A stretch of 64,000 nucleotides of DNA from Sphingobacteriales bacterium. GTDB lineage: Bacteria; Bacteroidota; Bacteroidia; Chitinophagales; JADIYW01. The notes beneath the pieces were generated by a model. It was given only the letters and a program-made list of their open reading frames with translations, was not told the origin of the DNA and made no database searches. The position numbers and the translations under genes were made by a program. Shown here piece by piece: positions 50,513 through 60,488 of this stretch (positions within the stretch are counted from its first letter, which is position 1; the number at the start of each line of letters is the position of its first letter). The stretch is from assembly GCA_016699615.1 (NCBI GenBank), contig CP064984.1:2762001-2826000 (forward strand), given 5' to 3'.

Positions 50513-51943
50513 ATGAGCAATTGGAAACAAAATGAAATGCAAGCAATTGAATTGATTAACATTGCTGGCAAACTTTGGTTAGAAAAAAATATTGAACTAA
50601 CAATTTTTAGAAGAAACATTGCAGATGCAAGGTTTACTGAAATATTAAACAACAAAGAGTTTACCAATAAATATCTAAATACCAATATAACTATTGAAGA
50701 TTTCTTAAATATATCAAAAGTTATTGAACAATTAGATTTGGCTCCAACAAGAATAGATTTATCTACTTTAGGTGGACAGTGGTTAGCAGAAAAAGCTAGC
50801 TTTAACAATTCATATGAAGATTTTGTTGCCAGCAAATTAGCTAACTACATAGGTAAAGATAAACGTGTTATAGAACCAAAAGACGTAGTATTATTCGGTT
50901 TTGGTAGAATAGGAAGATTAGTAGCTAGAGAATTAATTCAACAACATGGAAAAGGAGAGCAGTTGAGACTTAGAGCAATTGTTACTCGTGGAAACTCAGA
51001 TGATGAAATAAAAAAACGCTCATCACTTCTTAGAAAAGATTCAGTACATGGAAAATTTAGAGGTGTTATTACTGAAGACTATCAAAATAAAACACTTATT
51101 GCAAATGGCAATGTAATACATATGATTGCAGCAGACAATCCAGCTGAAATTGACTATACAAAATATGGCATTCAAAATGCTTTATTAATTGACAACTCTG
51201 GTATTTGGCGTGATGAAGAAAAACTAAGCAACCACTTAAAAGCAAATGGTATTGATAAAGTATTATTAACAGCTCCAGGAAAAGGTAGCTTACCAAATAT
51301 AGTATATGGTGTTAATCACTTAAGCTACAAACAAGATGACTTTAAAATTTTTACAGCAGCATCTTGTACAACCAATGCAATATCTCCAATTATTAAAGTA
51401 ATAAAAGATAAATATGGTATAGAAAGTGGACACGTTGAAACTGTACACTCATACACAAACGACCAGAACTTACTAGATAATTACCATAAAAAATATAGAA
51501 GAGGTCGTTCTGCACCAATGAATATGGTTATCACAGAAACAGGAGCAGCAAGTGCAATTACTAAAGTAATTCCAGAAATGGCGGGCAAGTTTACAGGAAA
51601 TGCAGTACGTGTACCAACTCCAGATGTTTCATTAGCAATTCTAAATTTAAATTTAGCTTCTGAGGCAAACTCTATAGAAGAAGTAAATAATATTCTAAAA
51701 GAAGCTGGAACACATGGTGAATTAGTTGAGCAAATAGACTTTTCTACATCACAAGAATTAGTATCAACTGACTGTATTGGCAATTCGCATGCATCAATAG
51801 TAGATTCAAATGCTACATTATTAGCACCAAGCAACAAATCTATAGTATTATATGTATGGTATGATAATGAATATGGTTATACTAGACAAGTTGTAAGATT
51901 AGCAAAATACATAGGTAAAGTTCAAAGGTTGACTTACTACTAA
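50513..51943 (+). CDS. gap: Glyceraldehyde-3-phosphate dehydrogenase, long form
   Basis: This 476-residue protein has a GAPDH core from about residue 125 preceded by an N-terminal extension, a form frequent in Bacteroidota. The NAD motif is VLFGFGRIGRLVARELIQ. The catalytic Cys lies in FTAASCTTNAISPIIKVIKD (about residue 285). HSYTNDQNLLDNYHKKYRRGRSAPMN and AVRVPTPDVSLAILNLNL bind the substrate phosphates, and WYDNEYGYTRQVVRLAKYIG is the family C-terminus. The enzyme interconverts glyceraldehyde 3-phosphate and 1,3-bisphosphoglycerate. The extension (about 1-120) is helical and its role is unclear. A strong terminator follows the stop. Confidence 0.94.
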   Translation: MSNWKQNEMQAIELINIAGKLWLEKNIELTIFRRNIADARFTEILNNKEFTNKYLNTNITIEDFLNISKVIEQLDLAPTRIDLSTLGGQWLAEKASFNNSYEDFVASKLANYIGKDKRVIEPKDVVLFGFGRIGRLVARELIQQHGKGEQLRLRAIVTRGNSDDEIKKRSSLLRKDSVHGKFRGVITEDYQNKTLIANGNVIHMIAADNPAEIDYTKYGIQNALLIDNSGIWRDEEKLSNHLKANGIDKVLLTAPGKGSLPNIVYGVNHLSYKQDDFKIFTAASCTTNAISPIIKVIKDKYGIESGHVETVHSYTNDQNLLDNYHKKYRRGRSAPMNMVITETGAASAITKVIPEMAGKFTGNAVRVPTPDVSLAILNLNLASEANSIEEVNNILKEAGTHGELVEQIDFSTSQELVSTDCIGNSHASIVDSNATLLAPSNKSIVLYVWYDNEYGYTRQVVRLAKYIGKVQRLTYY

Positions 51944-51968
51944 AAAATAAATTTCTCAGAAAATGTTT

Positions 51969-52001
51969 AAAAGGAGTGTATTAATTAACACTCCTTTTCA
52001 T
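51969..52001 (+). terminator. Terminator after gap
   Basis: AAAAGGAGTGT (51969-51979) and ACACTCCTTTT (51988-51998) form an 11-bp stem with an eight-base loop and a T-rich tail. Confidence 0.85.
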
Positions 52002-52067
52002 TTTTTAACACTTTTACATGTTAAAATTTAATAATATTTTATAAATTGCAATTACAAATTGTTTTTT

Positions 52068-54779
52068 ATGAAAAATTTAATCGTACTTATTTTGTTAAGT
52101 TTTTTCTTAACAAACCAATACACAACGAATGCACAAGAACCAGTAACTAAAAAAATCGTACTCTGTGAATCTTATTCAAGTTCTGGTGTTCCATCTGGAA
52201 TAAATGCAAATTGGGAAATTAGTTCCACTGGTGGCTATGTTTATATCTTATATACCAATGGCTCATCATCAATAAAAACGAATAATACACTGTGGTTATA
52301 TATTGATAAGTATTATGAAGACACAAAAAAATATGGTGCATATGCAACTGAAAAATTTACAGTAAAGTCAGGCGATAAATTTTCTGTCTATGATTATAAA
52401 TTTACAGAGGCTGGAGATTACAAAATAATGGCATACCAAGATGGAAAAACTTTAGCAACTACCTATACAAATATCTCAATTAAAAATAATTCTACCACAA
52501 CTACAACAAAAACTAACGATGCAAGTATTACATTTTGCCAAAGTAGTGATGATTATGGTAATCCTTCAGGCGTATATTCTGTTTGGAATATCACAGACGA
52601 AGCAAATCTAGTGAATATTTTATTTAAGAATGGGAATTCAACTATTAATAAAAATAGTACACTTTATTTATATGTAGATAAAAAAGACAAAGGCAATGAT
52701 TATGTTGCTTATGGTACAGAAAAATTTGATGTAAAAAGTGGCAGTAAGTTTTCCAATTTTTTCTTTCCATTTAAAGATCCAGGAGAATACAAAGTATCAG
52801 CAGTTCAAAATACTGAGTATTTAGCAACTTCATATGTTACCATCCAGAAAAATGGGAGTTCTGAAACTTCAAAAAGTAGTTACAACTCAAACAACAGTTC
52901 ACAAAAAATTGTCACATGTTCAGATTACAATTTAACAACAGGAGTTCCATCTGGAGTATATGAAACTTGGGATATAAAACAAGGTGGAGGATATGTATAT
53001 GTTGTGTACAATAATGGTACAAAAATGTCAGGTACATATTGGTTGTATGTCGATAAATATGATGAAGACGAAGATGATTACGTAGCTTTTGATACAAAAA
53101 CATTTGAAACTAATAACAAGTCATGGTCAGCATATAAATATACATTTACTGAAGGTGGAAAATATAAGATATCTGCTGTAAACTCAAAAGGAGAACAAGC
53201 GTCATCAATTGTTACAGTAAACTTTGCAGATGGTGTTGTTGTAGATACTAAAAAGAGTATTTCATTATGCGAATCTTATGATGATTACGGAAAACCGATA
53301 GGAATAAATACAGTTTGGAACATTGAAAATAACTCAAAAGGTGGATGGGTTTATGTGTTGTACGACAATGGTTCAAAAATGAATAAAACAACATTACTCT
53401 ATGTAGACAAAAAAAACACAACAGGAAAATATGTAGCCTACGATACCAAAACATTTGAAAATAATGGAAAAAACTGGTCAGTATTCGATTACAATTTTAA
53501 AGAAACAGGAGAGTACAAACTTAGTGCAGCAATTGATGGTAGTGAAGTAGCAAGTGTATACGCAACTATTAAATACAAAACAACAAAAACAAACGAACCA
53601 TCAAAATATCAAGAAGATATTACAACATGGTATTATGACGGCTCTGAAGCCTATTTCTCAGAAACAGCATCAAGTACATCAAGTAAAATTTCTTCTTACA
53701 CAATACCAAGTACTGGGAAAAAACTAACTTTAGTATATAAACAAAACAAAGAAATCAAAACAAATAAAGTAATTGTAGATATATGGACAGGAACTGATTA
53801 TGCAGATTTTGTCGAAACTAAAGAATTTGTAACCTTACCAGCACAGAAAACAATTTACATGGATTATACATTTAAGAAAGCTGGAAAATATAAGTTTTCT
53901 GTATATAATCAAGATGAAATATTCATGAATTTGGCAGAAGTAGAAATAAAAACGACTAGCACAAATACTTATACAAACACAACTACAAATACTCCAAAAA
54001 CGAATACAACAACTACAACCAACAATAATGCAAGTAATAATAATAATAATCAAAATTCTATATACAATTCATTAAGTTTTAATAATTCAAATTCTAATGA
54101 AAGTAGAACTGCATTAGTAATTGGAAATGGGAATTATGTTAGTGCTGGTAAGCTACCAAATCCTGCACACGATGCAGAAGAAATGGCAAAGTCATTGCAA
54201 GCATGTGGCTTTAAAGTAAATATGTTGGTTAATGCAAATAAAAAGCAAATGAACGAAGCCGTAAAACAATTTGGAATTGACATAGCAGGACACAAAGGAA
54301 TTGGATTAGTGTTTTACGCAGGGCATGGTATTCAATCAAAAGGAGAGAACTATCTTATTCCTATTGATGCATCAATTTATGGTGAAGAAGACTTGCAATA
54401 CGAATGCGTAAACGTCAATCAAATGCTTGCAAAAATGGACGTTGCCAAAAATTCTATGAATATCATTATGCTTGATGCGTGTAGAAACAATCCATTTGAA
54501 AGAAGTTGGAATAGAAGTACAAATGGAAATGGATTAGCATCATTAAATGCACCAGAAGGCACAATAATATCATTTTCTACCAATCCAGGAAACGTAGCTT
54601 CGGATGGTTCTGGCTACAATTCACCATATACAACAGCATTATTATCACAATTAAAAAAACCAAGTCTTACAATAGAGCAAGTACTAAAAGGCGTTGCTGG
54701 TGATGTAAAGAAAAGCATTCCAACACAAATGCCATGGTACAGTTCATCTATCACTGGCGAGTTTTATTTTAGACCATAA
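52068..54779 (+). CDS. Secreted caspase-like (peptidase C14) protein with four N-terminal repeats
   Basis: From the ATG at 52068 the protein has about 903 residues. A signal peptide (KNLIVLILLSFFLTNQYTTNA, cleaved after about residue 21) is followed by four tandem domains of about 105-115 residues. Each has a C(E/Q)S.......P.G....W.I pattern, a central WLYIDK or LLYVDK motif, and a ...F.E.G.YK.SA ending (about 25-480). A related but shorter fifth unit and a Thr/Asn-rich linker come next (about 600-670). The C-terminal caspase-fold peptidase (about 680-900) has RTALVIGNGNYVSAGKLPNP, the catalytic His in GLVFYAGHGIQSKGENYLIP and the catalytic Cys in MLDACRNNPF. It should be exported. Processing of envelope or external proteins is inferred. 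The repeats probably serve binding. Confidence 0.85.
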   Translation: MKNLIVLILLSFFLTNQYTTNAQEPVTKKIVLCESYSSSGVPSGINANWEISSTGGYVYILYTNGSSSIKTNNTLWLYIDKYYEDTKKYGAYATEKFTVKSGDKFSVYDYKFTEAGDYKIMAYQDGKTLATTYTNISIKNNSTTTTTKTNDASITFCQSSDDYGNPSGVYSVWNITDEANLVNILFKNGNSTINKNSTLYLYVDKKDKGNDYVAYGTEKFDVKSGSKFSNFFFPFKDPGEYKVSAVQNTEYLATSYVTIQKNGSSETSKSSYNSNNSSQKIVTCSDYNLTTGVPSGVYETWDIKQGGGYVYVVYNNGTKMSGTYWLYVDKYDEDEDDYVAFDTKTFETNNKSWSAYKYTFTEGGKYKISAVNSKGEQASSIVTVNFADGVVVDTKKSISLCESYDDYGKPIGINTVWNIENNSKGGWVYVLYDNGSKMNKTTLLYVDKKNTTGKYVAYDTKTFENNGKNWSVFDYNFKETGEYKLSAAIDGSEVASVYATIKYKTTKTNEPSKYQEDITTWYYDGSEAYFSETASSTSSKISSYTIPSTGKKLTLVYKQNKEIKTNKVIVDIWTGTDYADFVETKEFVTLPAQKTIYMDYTFKKAGKYKFSVYNQDEIFMNLAEVEIKTTSTNTYTNTTTNTPKTNTTTTTNNNASNNNNNQNSIYNSLSFNNSNSNESRTALVIGNGNYVSAGKLPNPAHDAEEMAKSLQACGFKVNMLVNANKKQMNEAVKQFGIDIAGHKGIGLVFYAGHGIQSKGENYLIPIDASIYGEEDLQYECVNVNQMLAKMDVAKNSMNIIMLDACRNNPFERSWNRSTNGNGLASLNAPEGTIISFSTNPGNVASDGSGYNSPYTTALLSQLKKPSLTIEQVLKGVAGDVKKSIPTQMPWYSSSITGEFYFRP

Positions 54780-54821
54780 TTTATTTTATCTTAGGTCTAA
54801 ATATTTGCTTATTTTTGTTGA

Positions 54822-55616
54822 ATGGAAGACATATTTTATAGAATCGAATCTTACCTAACTTACCTTTGGGAAGCCAAAACTAAATATCAAATTCATTCAC
54901 CGTTTTTGTACAATATTGTTACTGAAGTTTTTGAGAAACAACTAAACTACCAAGATTTTGAACGAATAGAACAAGTTAGAAATCAGTTACTAGAAGACCA
55001 AACAATTATAGAGATAGAAGATTTTGGTGCTGGATCAAAAAAATTCACATCAAACAAAAGAAAAATTTCAGACATAGCAAAAATAAGTCTAAAAAAAGAA
55101 AAGCATGCGCAATTATTGTTTATGCTAGTTAGGCATTTTAAGGCTAATAGAATCTTAGAATTGGGTACATCATTAGGCATAACAACATGTTATTTAGCAT
55201 CTGCGCACGACAATGTACAAGTGATTTCTATTGAAGGTTGTAAAGCAACAGCAGAAATAGCTGAAAAAAATTTCTCTAAATTAAGACTAAAAAATATCCA
55301 ATCAATTGTTGATAAATTTGATAATGTTCTACCAACTATCAACCAAGCAAATGGAGAAAAATTTGATTTCATTTTTATAGATGGCAACCACAGAGAATCA
55401 GCAGTAATTGATTATTTCAAAACAATTTTAAACTATTGTCACAACGATACAGTAATTGCAATAGATGACATACATTGGAGCGAAGAAATGGAAGAAGCAT
55501 GGCAGTTTATTAAAAACCACGAGAAAGTAACTGTAACTATTGATATCTACGAAATGGGTTTCGCATTTATACGAAAAGAAAATATACAAAAAGTACATTG
55601 CGTAATTCAATATTGA
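54822..55616 (+). CDS. Class I SAM-dependent methyltransferase (O-methyltransferase-like)
   Basis: This 264-residue cytosolic protein has an N-terminal helical part (about 1-95, LWEAKTKYQIHSPFLYNIV). The SAM fold follows: NRILELGTSLGITTCYLASA is motif I (about 106-125), VISIEGCKATAEIAEKNF binds the ribose, KFDFIFIDGNHRESAVIDYF is the acidic post-motif region, and NDTVIAIDDIHWSEEMEEAW ends it. The layout resembles the COMT-like O-methyltransferases that use a metal; the substrate is unknown. It follows the caspase-like gene after 42 bases and precedes an acyltransferase. Confidence 0.88.
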   Translation: MEDIFYRIESYLTYLWEAKTKYQIHSPFLYNIVTEVFEKQLNYQDFERIEQVRNQLLEDQTIIEIEDFGAGSKKFTSNKRKISDIAKISLKKEKHAQLLFMLVRHFKANRILELGTSLGITTCYLASAHDNVQVISIEGCKATAEIAEKNFSKLRLKNIQSIVDKFDNVLPTINQANGEKFDFIFIDGNHRESAVIDYFKTILNYCHNDTVIAIDDIHWSEEMEEAWQFIKNHEKVTVTIDIYEMGFAFIRKENIQKVHCVIQY

Positions 55617-55667
55617 TATTTTCTGAATGACTTATTTTTTCTATTTTGTAAATAGATTGTCTTTAAT

Positions 55668-56771
55668 TTGAAACCAATATACTTTTCTGGCTTAAATGGT
55701 TTGCGAGCAATTGCGGCATTAGGTGTTTTATTTACACATATTACACAAGGTTTGTATTTGTTTGGGCTCAATCCACATATATTTGGTAATGCACATGGCG
55801 GAAATATTGCCATTCATAGAATTGCGTTGTATTGTGTAAGTATTTTTTTTGGCATCAGTGGTTTTTTAATCACTTATTTATTATTACAAGAAAAGAAAAT
55901 AGGAGAGATAAATATCAAAAAATTCTATATGCGCAGAATATTAAGAATATGGCCATTGTATTATTTGTATTTGATTTTGTCTATTATAAGTTTATTTATA
56001 CTAAAAATTGATTTTGATAAACAGCAACTATTTTTCTATATATTTTTGATGGCGAATATCCCATTTTTATTAGGAAAAGCAATTCCATTCATCACACATT
56101 ATTGGTCATTAGGTGTAGAAGAACAATTTTATTTATTTTGGCCAAACTTCATTAAACGTACAAAACATATTTTGCTTGCTTCAACTGCGTTGTTTGTTGT
56201 AATTATGTTGTTCAAACTAATTTTTTATTTCACAGCAAGCAAATATGCATATAGTTCAACTATGTATTTTTTTATAGACTCAAGTAGGTTTCAATGTATG
56301 CTTATTGGAGCAATATCAGCAATATTATACTTTGACAAATATAAATTATTTATAAGCATAGCAACACACTTAATTACACAGATTTTCTCATGGTGTATAA
56401 TTGTACTTATGTTTGTAAATAAATATAAATTCTCCTATTTCATTAGTCATGAATTAATGACATTTGTTACATGTATGATTATTATTAGTCAAATTGAGCA
56501 GAAAAATAGAATTATCAATTTAGAACATAAGATATTTGATTTTTTTGGTAAAATATCTTACGGTATTTATGTCATTCATCCATTGGTTGCCATTTGGATT
56601 TCAAAAATAGTTGTATTTAAAAGTAATAATGTCATAAATTATATTGTGATATATATATTGTGTATTTCATTAACAGTAATTTTATCTTACATATCTTATG
56701 AATTTTTTGAAAAAAGATTTTTAAGGATAAAAAATAAATACACAACCATAGAAAGTAAATCTACAATGTAG
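55668..56771 (+). CDS. Acyltransferase family 3 membrane protein
   Basis: This 367-residue protein has about ten transmembrane helices. FSGLNGLRAIAALGVLFTHI at the N-terminus contains the arginine and histidine conserved in the OafA/WecH family. FGISGFLITYLLLQEKKIGEINIKKFYMRR continues it and ITHYWSLGVEEQFYLFWP is a further family signature, as is IYVIHPLVAIW near the end. These enzymes acetylate or acylate surface sugars using acyl-CoA. The only start available is a TTG (55668), because an in-frame stop lies four codons upstream. It is in a run of plus-strand genes with no obvious pathway partner. Confidence 0.9.
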   Translation: MKPIYFSGLNGLRAIAALGVLFTHITQGLYLFGLNPHIFGNAHGGNIAIHRIALYCVSIFFGISGFLITYLLLQEKKIGEINIKKFYMRRILRIWPLYYLYLILSIISLFILKIDFDKQQLFFYIFLMANIPFLLGKAIPFITHYWSLGVEEQFYLFWPNFIKRTKHILLASTALFVVIMLFKLIFYFTASKYAYSSTMYFFIDSSRFQCMLIGAISAILYFDKYKLFISIATHLITQIFSWCIIVLMFVNKYKFSYFISHELMTFVTCMIIISQIEQKNRIINLEHKIFDFFGKISYGIYVIHPLVAIWISKIVVFKSNNVINYIVIYILCISLTVILSYISYEFFEKRFLRIKNKYTTIESKSTM

Positions 56772-56798
56772 CTATAAATGCATTAACTTTATAGTGCA

Positions 56799-57416
56799 AT
56801 GTATATAGAAATAAACCCAGATAATATTGATATACGAAAAATAAAGCAAGTTGTAAGTGTGCTCAAAGATGGTGGAATAATTATTTATCCAACAGATACA
56901 GTATATGGTTTAGGTTGCGATATCTATAATAAAAATGCAGTAGAAAAAATTTGTAGAATAAAAGGTGTAAAACCCGAAAAAATGAATTTTTCTATGATAT
57001 GCGAAGATTTAAGTCACATTAGTGAGTATACCAAAACAATAGACAATTCAGTATTTAGGCTAATGAAGCGAGCATTGCCTGGTCCATACACTTTTATATT
57101 AGATGCAAATAATAATATTCCAAAATTATTTAAGAATAATAAGAAGACAATAGGCATAAGAGTACCAGATAGTATGATTGTAAATTCATTAATAGAAAAT
57201 TTAGGCAACCCAATGTTGTCCACATCTATACACCACGAAGATGAAATACTAGATTATATCACAGAACCATATGAAATATATGAACGATTCAAACATCAAG
57301 TAGATATAGTAATTGATGGTGGAATTGGAGGAATTGTGCCTTCAACAATTATAGATTGCTCAAAAAACGAAATTTCTGTACTGAGAGAAGGATTGGGCAG
57401 TTTAGATATATTGTGA
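56799..57416 (+). CDS. tsaC: Threonylcarbamoyl-AMP synthase (Sua5/YrdC/TsaC)
   Basis: This 205-residue protein makes threonylcarbamoyl-AMP for the t6A37 modification of tRNAs that read ANN codons. It has LKDGGIIIYPTDTVYGLGCD, CRIKGVKPEKMNFSMICEDL and ALPGPYTFILDANNNIPKLF. It also has KKTIGIRVPDSMIVNSLIE, PMLSTSIHHEDE and VPSTIIDCSKNEISVLREGLG, all signatures of the YrdC fold. The C-terminal Sua5 domain is absent, so it is a TsaC-type short form. It lies 28 bases after the acyltransferase gene. Confidence 0.94.
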   Translation: MYIEINPDNIDIRKIKQVVSVLKDGGIIIYPTDTVYGLGCDIYNKNAVEKICRIKGVKPEKMNFSMICEDLSHISEYTKTIDNSVFRLMKRALPGPYTFILDANNNIPKLFKNNKKTIGIRVPDSMIVNSLIENLGNPMLSTSIHHEDEILDYITEPYEIYERFKHQVDIVIDGGIGGIVPSTIIDCSKNEISVLREGLGSLDIL

Positions 57417-57486
57417 AAATAAGATTTGACAAGATCAAAATATATTATTAAATTAGTATATCTATTAACTTATTAAATTATAAACA

Positions 57487-57876
57487 ATGAAAAAATTAAT
57501 AACAATTTTACTTGTTGCAATATTTGCAGCAACAATTTCTTGTAACAAAGATGAAGAAACGCCAACACCAGTTGCAAGTTTTACAATTAATACAGACTCA
57601 ATTTATGTAGGTTCTGAATTACCATCAAGAATATCTGCAGTTGCTAATTCATTAATTTGTACCAATACTTCAGTGAATGCTGATAAGTATGTATGGTCTT
57701 CTAGTTTAAATGGTACTAATGATACAACAACAAGCAAAGCAAATAAAATATTTACATATAGAGTTAGTGGCTGTGCTTCATGGAGTATTAGATATACAGT
57801 TTCCTTAACAGCAATAAAAGGAAATAAAAGTAGTACAAATTTTAAGATTATTAAGATTCAAGGAAGTTGCGTGTAG
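57487..57876 (+). CDS. Small lipoprotein with a PKD/Ig-like domain
   Basis: This 129-residue precursor has a lipoprotein signal, KKLITILLVAIFAATISC, with the lipidated Cys at residue 19. The mature part has an acidic linker (NKDEETPTPVASFT) and a beta-sandwich-like domain with paired cysteines and VWSSSLNGTNDTTTSKAN, resembling PKD domains. It should sit on the outer membrane, perhaps surface-exposed. No specific function can be given. It stands alone between tsaC and the convergent folD. Confidence 0.75.
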   Translation: MKKLITILLVAIFAATISCNKDEETPTPVASFTINTDSIYVGSELPSRISAVANSLICTNTSVNADKYVWSSSLNGTNDTTTSKANKIFTYRVSGCASWSIRYTVSLTAIKGNKSSTNFKIIKIQGSCV

Positions 57877-57939
57877 AAGAGTAACTATTTATTACTAACA
57901 CAATTAAATTAAAATTATGTTGGTAATAAAAAATGTATG

Positions 57940-58814
57940 CTATTTAGAATTTTTATATGCTACTAATGTATTTTGTAATAGCGATGCTACTGTCATCAAG
58001 CCAACACCACCAGGAACTGGCGTAATGTAACTACATTTCTGTGCAACAGCATCAAAATCTACATCGCCTTCCAGATGATAGCCACGTACATCATCAGCAT
58101 CTTCAATTCTATTGATGCCTACATCTATTACAACTACACCATCTTTCACCATATCTGCTGTTATCAATTTTGCTTTTCCTGTTGCCGCAATCAAAATATC
58201 GGCTTGCAAAGTGTACTGTTTTAAATCTACTGTTCCACTGTGGCATAAGGTTACTGTACAGTTTCCAAACTCAGATTTTTTGCTCATCAAAATACTGATA
58301 GGCATGCCAACAATATTACTTCTACCAACAACAACACAATGTTTTCCATGTGTAGGAATATTATATCTTTTAATTATTTCAACTATACCTTTTGGTGTTG
58401 CACTAATAAATGCAGGCAAATTCAACATCATTTTTCCTAAATTTATTGGATGAAAACCATCTACATCTTTGTTTGGAGAAATATTGAGTAAGATATTGTC
58501 TTCATTAATGTGTTTAGGCAAAGGCAACTGAACAATAAATCCATCAATATTGTCATCATTGTTTAGTGTATGCACATATGCCAAAAGCTCTTCTTCTGAA
58601 ATTGATTCTGGAAGTTCTATTAATGTAGATTGGTATCCAACTTCTTTGCATGATTTTATCTTACTATTGATGTATGCTTTGCTCGCTGTATTATCGCCAA
58701 CTAAAATAGCAGCCAAGTGTGGAACTCTTTCGCCTTTCAATATCAATGAATCAACAACTTCTTTAAGTTCGTTTTTTATTTCTCTTGCTATTTTTTTCCA
58801 TCTAACAATTGCAT
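57940..58814 (-). CDS. folD: Methylenetetrahydrofolate dehydrogenase / methenyltetrahydrofolate cyclohydrolase (frame break at codon 8)
   Basis: FolD interconverts 5,10-methylene- and 10-formyl-tetrahydrofolate with NADP. The characteristic parts are AAILVGDNTASKAYINSKIK (with the catalytic Tyr and Lys), GFIVQLPLPKHINEDNILL, KDVDGFHPINLG, ATPKGIVEIIKRYNI, CVVVGRSNIVGMPISILM and PVPGGVGLMTVASLLQNT. The expected start, ATG CAA TTG TTA GAT GGA (MQLLDGKK), is at 58814, but it is in another frame. The following run has seven A (58797-58791), and eight are needed to continue into IAREIKNEL. Read literally the protein must begin at an upstream codon with an unrelated extension to 58887. As folD is normally essential, a missing base in the assembly or slippage in the A run is likely. 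purN, which uses its product, is at 22768. Confidence 0.93.
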
Positions 58815-58885
58815 GTAGATAATTTTTTTGCAAAAATACAAAAGATAATTTTTGTATTTTAATTTTAGGTCGTAATATTACTAAC

Positions 58886-59506
58886 ATGAATAAGCCATTT
58901 GTAATTGGAATTGCTGGAGGCAGCGGAAGTGGAAAAACAACATTTGTAAAAAAACTAAGAAATATTTTTGAAGAACATGAAGTTTGTCTACTCAGCCAAG
59001 ATAACTACTACAAAAAACGTGATGAGCAAGAAACTGACGAGAATAATCAGAAAAACTTCGATTTACCAACATCTTTTAGAGAACAAGATTTTATTAAAGA
59101 TGTAAAAAAACTAATCAATAATGAAGAAGTAGAATTACCAGAATATACTTTTAATAATGCTTTGGCAGAAGTGAAAAATATAGTTTATAAGCCAGCAAAA
59201 GTTATTATCATAGAAGGATTGTTTGTCTATCATTTTAAGGAAATTGCCAACCTAATGGATTTGAAAATATTTGTAGATGTAAATACGCATCTTAAATTAA
59301 TTAGAAGAATCATTAGAGACAAAGAAGAACGCAACTATCCACTCGATGATGTGCTGTATAGATATGAAAAACATGTTTATCCATCTTTTGAAAAATATAT
59401 TCTACCATACAAAAAATCTTGTGATTTAGTATTCAATAATAATACACCTAAGAATTTAGAATGTGCATTAGATGTAATGTCTTCTTTTATTAAAAGCAAA
59501 TTGTAA
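58886..59506 (+). CDS. udk: Uridine kinase
   Basis: This 206-residue P-loop kinase phosphorylates uridine and cytidine to the monophosphates in the salvage pathway. The Walker A motif is GIAGGSGSGKTTF (residues 8-20). CLLSQDNYYKKRDEQ and FDLPTSFREQDF follow, then VIIIEGLFVYHFKEIANLMDLKIFVDV in the lid region (key part IIIEGLFVYH), and RRIIRDKEERNYPLDDVLYRY. The gene starts about 70 bases from the folD start on the other strand, so the two are divergent. Its stop abuts the stop of the UbiA gene. Confidence 0.94.
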   Translation: MNKPFVIGIAGGSGSGKTTFVKKLRNIFEEHEVCLLSQDNYYKKRDEQETDENNQKNFDLPTSFREQDFIKDVKKLINNEEVELPEYTFNNALAEVKNIVYKPAKVIIIEGLFVYHFKEIANLMDLKIFVDVNTHLKLIRRIIRDKEERNYPLDDVLYRYEKHVYPSFEKYILPYKKSCDLVFNNNTPKNLECALDVMSSFIKSKL

Positions 59507-60473
59507 TTAAAAATATTTTACCAAAAATCCTTTTGCAAATCTCCAGTAGATAGGCAATAATATTATAATATTACATAGTAATAAATATATGAATTTTGGT
59601 TGTTGAATGGTGTAAAGTATCAATAATATAAAAGGAAAATGTATTTCGTAAAACTCATTTAAGACTCTTTCATTAATGAAATAAAAGTTTATTTTTCTGT
59701 GTAATGAATATAATGCAAATAGATATATTGCATAAATTACTAGAATGATATTGCCAAATTCAGGTAGAAAATATAAAATAAGAAAGAAATATATTATTTC
59801 AAAAGCAATAATGTATTGTATGGTTTTCTTTGTAAATGAAAGTCCATATTTAGTTGCAAATGTATTTGTCTGTGTATTTACATCATTCTTATAATCTTCA
59901 ATTTGGTGTAATAAAATATTTCTAATGCCAAGCATTAATAACCAAAGTGTGTACACAACAATCAATTCGATTTTATACGTAAAAGCTTCGCCAATTTTGT
60001 AGAAAGTGTACATTGCTAAAATACAAGGAATAACTTGTGCATACAAACTATCACACAATATACCTAAAATTGCGTTTTCTTTAAATCTAAATGGAGGAAA
60101 TGCATATATGAATAATAAGATTAGTTCCAATGCAATGAGTACAATGGTAGTTGTAGTAACTGGAAATAAAAACCAAGGATTTATGGCAAATGTCAGAAAA
60201 ATAAAAACCAATATTGATATTTCAACTTTTGATTTATTAATGAAAATATTTTTTCTTGTTGTTTTTTATGTCATCTTTCAAATCAATGTAATCATTAAGC
60301 ATATAACCAATTCCAGCAATGCCTAATGATGTAGCAAATGCAATGAGAATATAAAAATACACTTTGTATTCAAACAAATTTCCATGGTAAATCACAAAAT
60401 ATATTGCAGTAAAAATTAAGCTGAATTTATAAATTACTTTGTCGTAAATTCTGTCATAGATGCTTGCAAACAT
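59507..60473 (-). CDS. ubiA: UbiA-family prenyltransferase (frame broken)
   Basis: The joined product has about 320 residues and eight or nine membrane helices. The N-terminal frame (60473 to 60237) has the first prenyl-diphosphate and magnesium motif in GYMLNDYIDLKDDIKNN. At a run of six A (minus strand 60254-60249) the frame must change. From there FINKSKVEISILVFIFLTF leads into the second part, with YAFPPFRFKENAILG, the second acidic motif in LHQIEDYKNDVNTQTNTFAT, and further helices. UbiA enzymes attach polyprenyl chains to aromatic rings. Here the neighbours are methyltransferase and PhyH genes, so a specialised lipid or secondary metabolite is as likely as menaquinone. The break needs one base less or two more than given. 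Confidence 0.85.
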
Positions 60474-60488
60474 ATTAATTTTAGCTAC

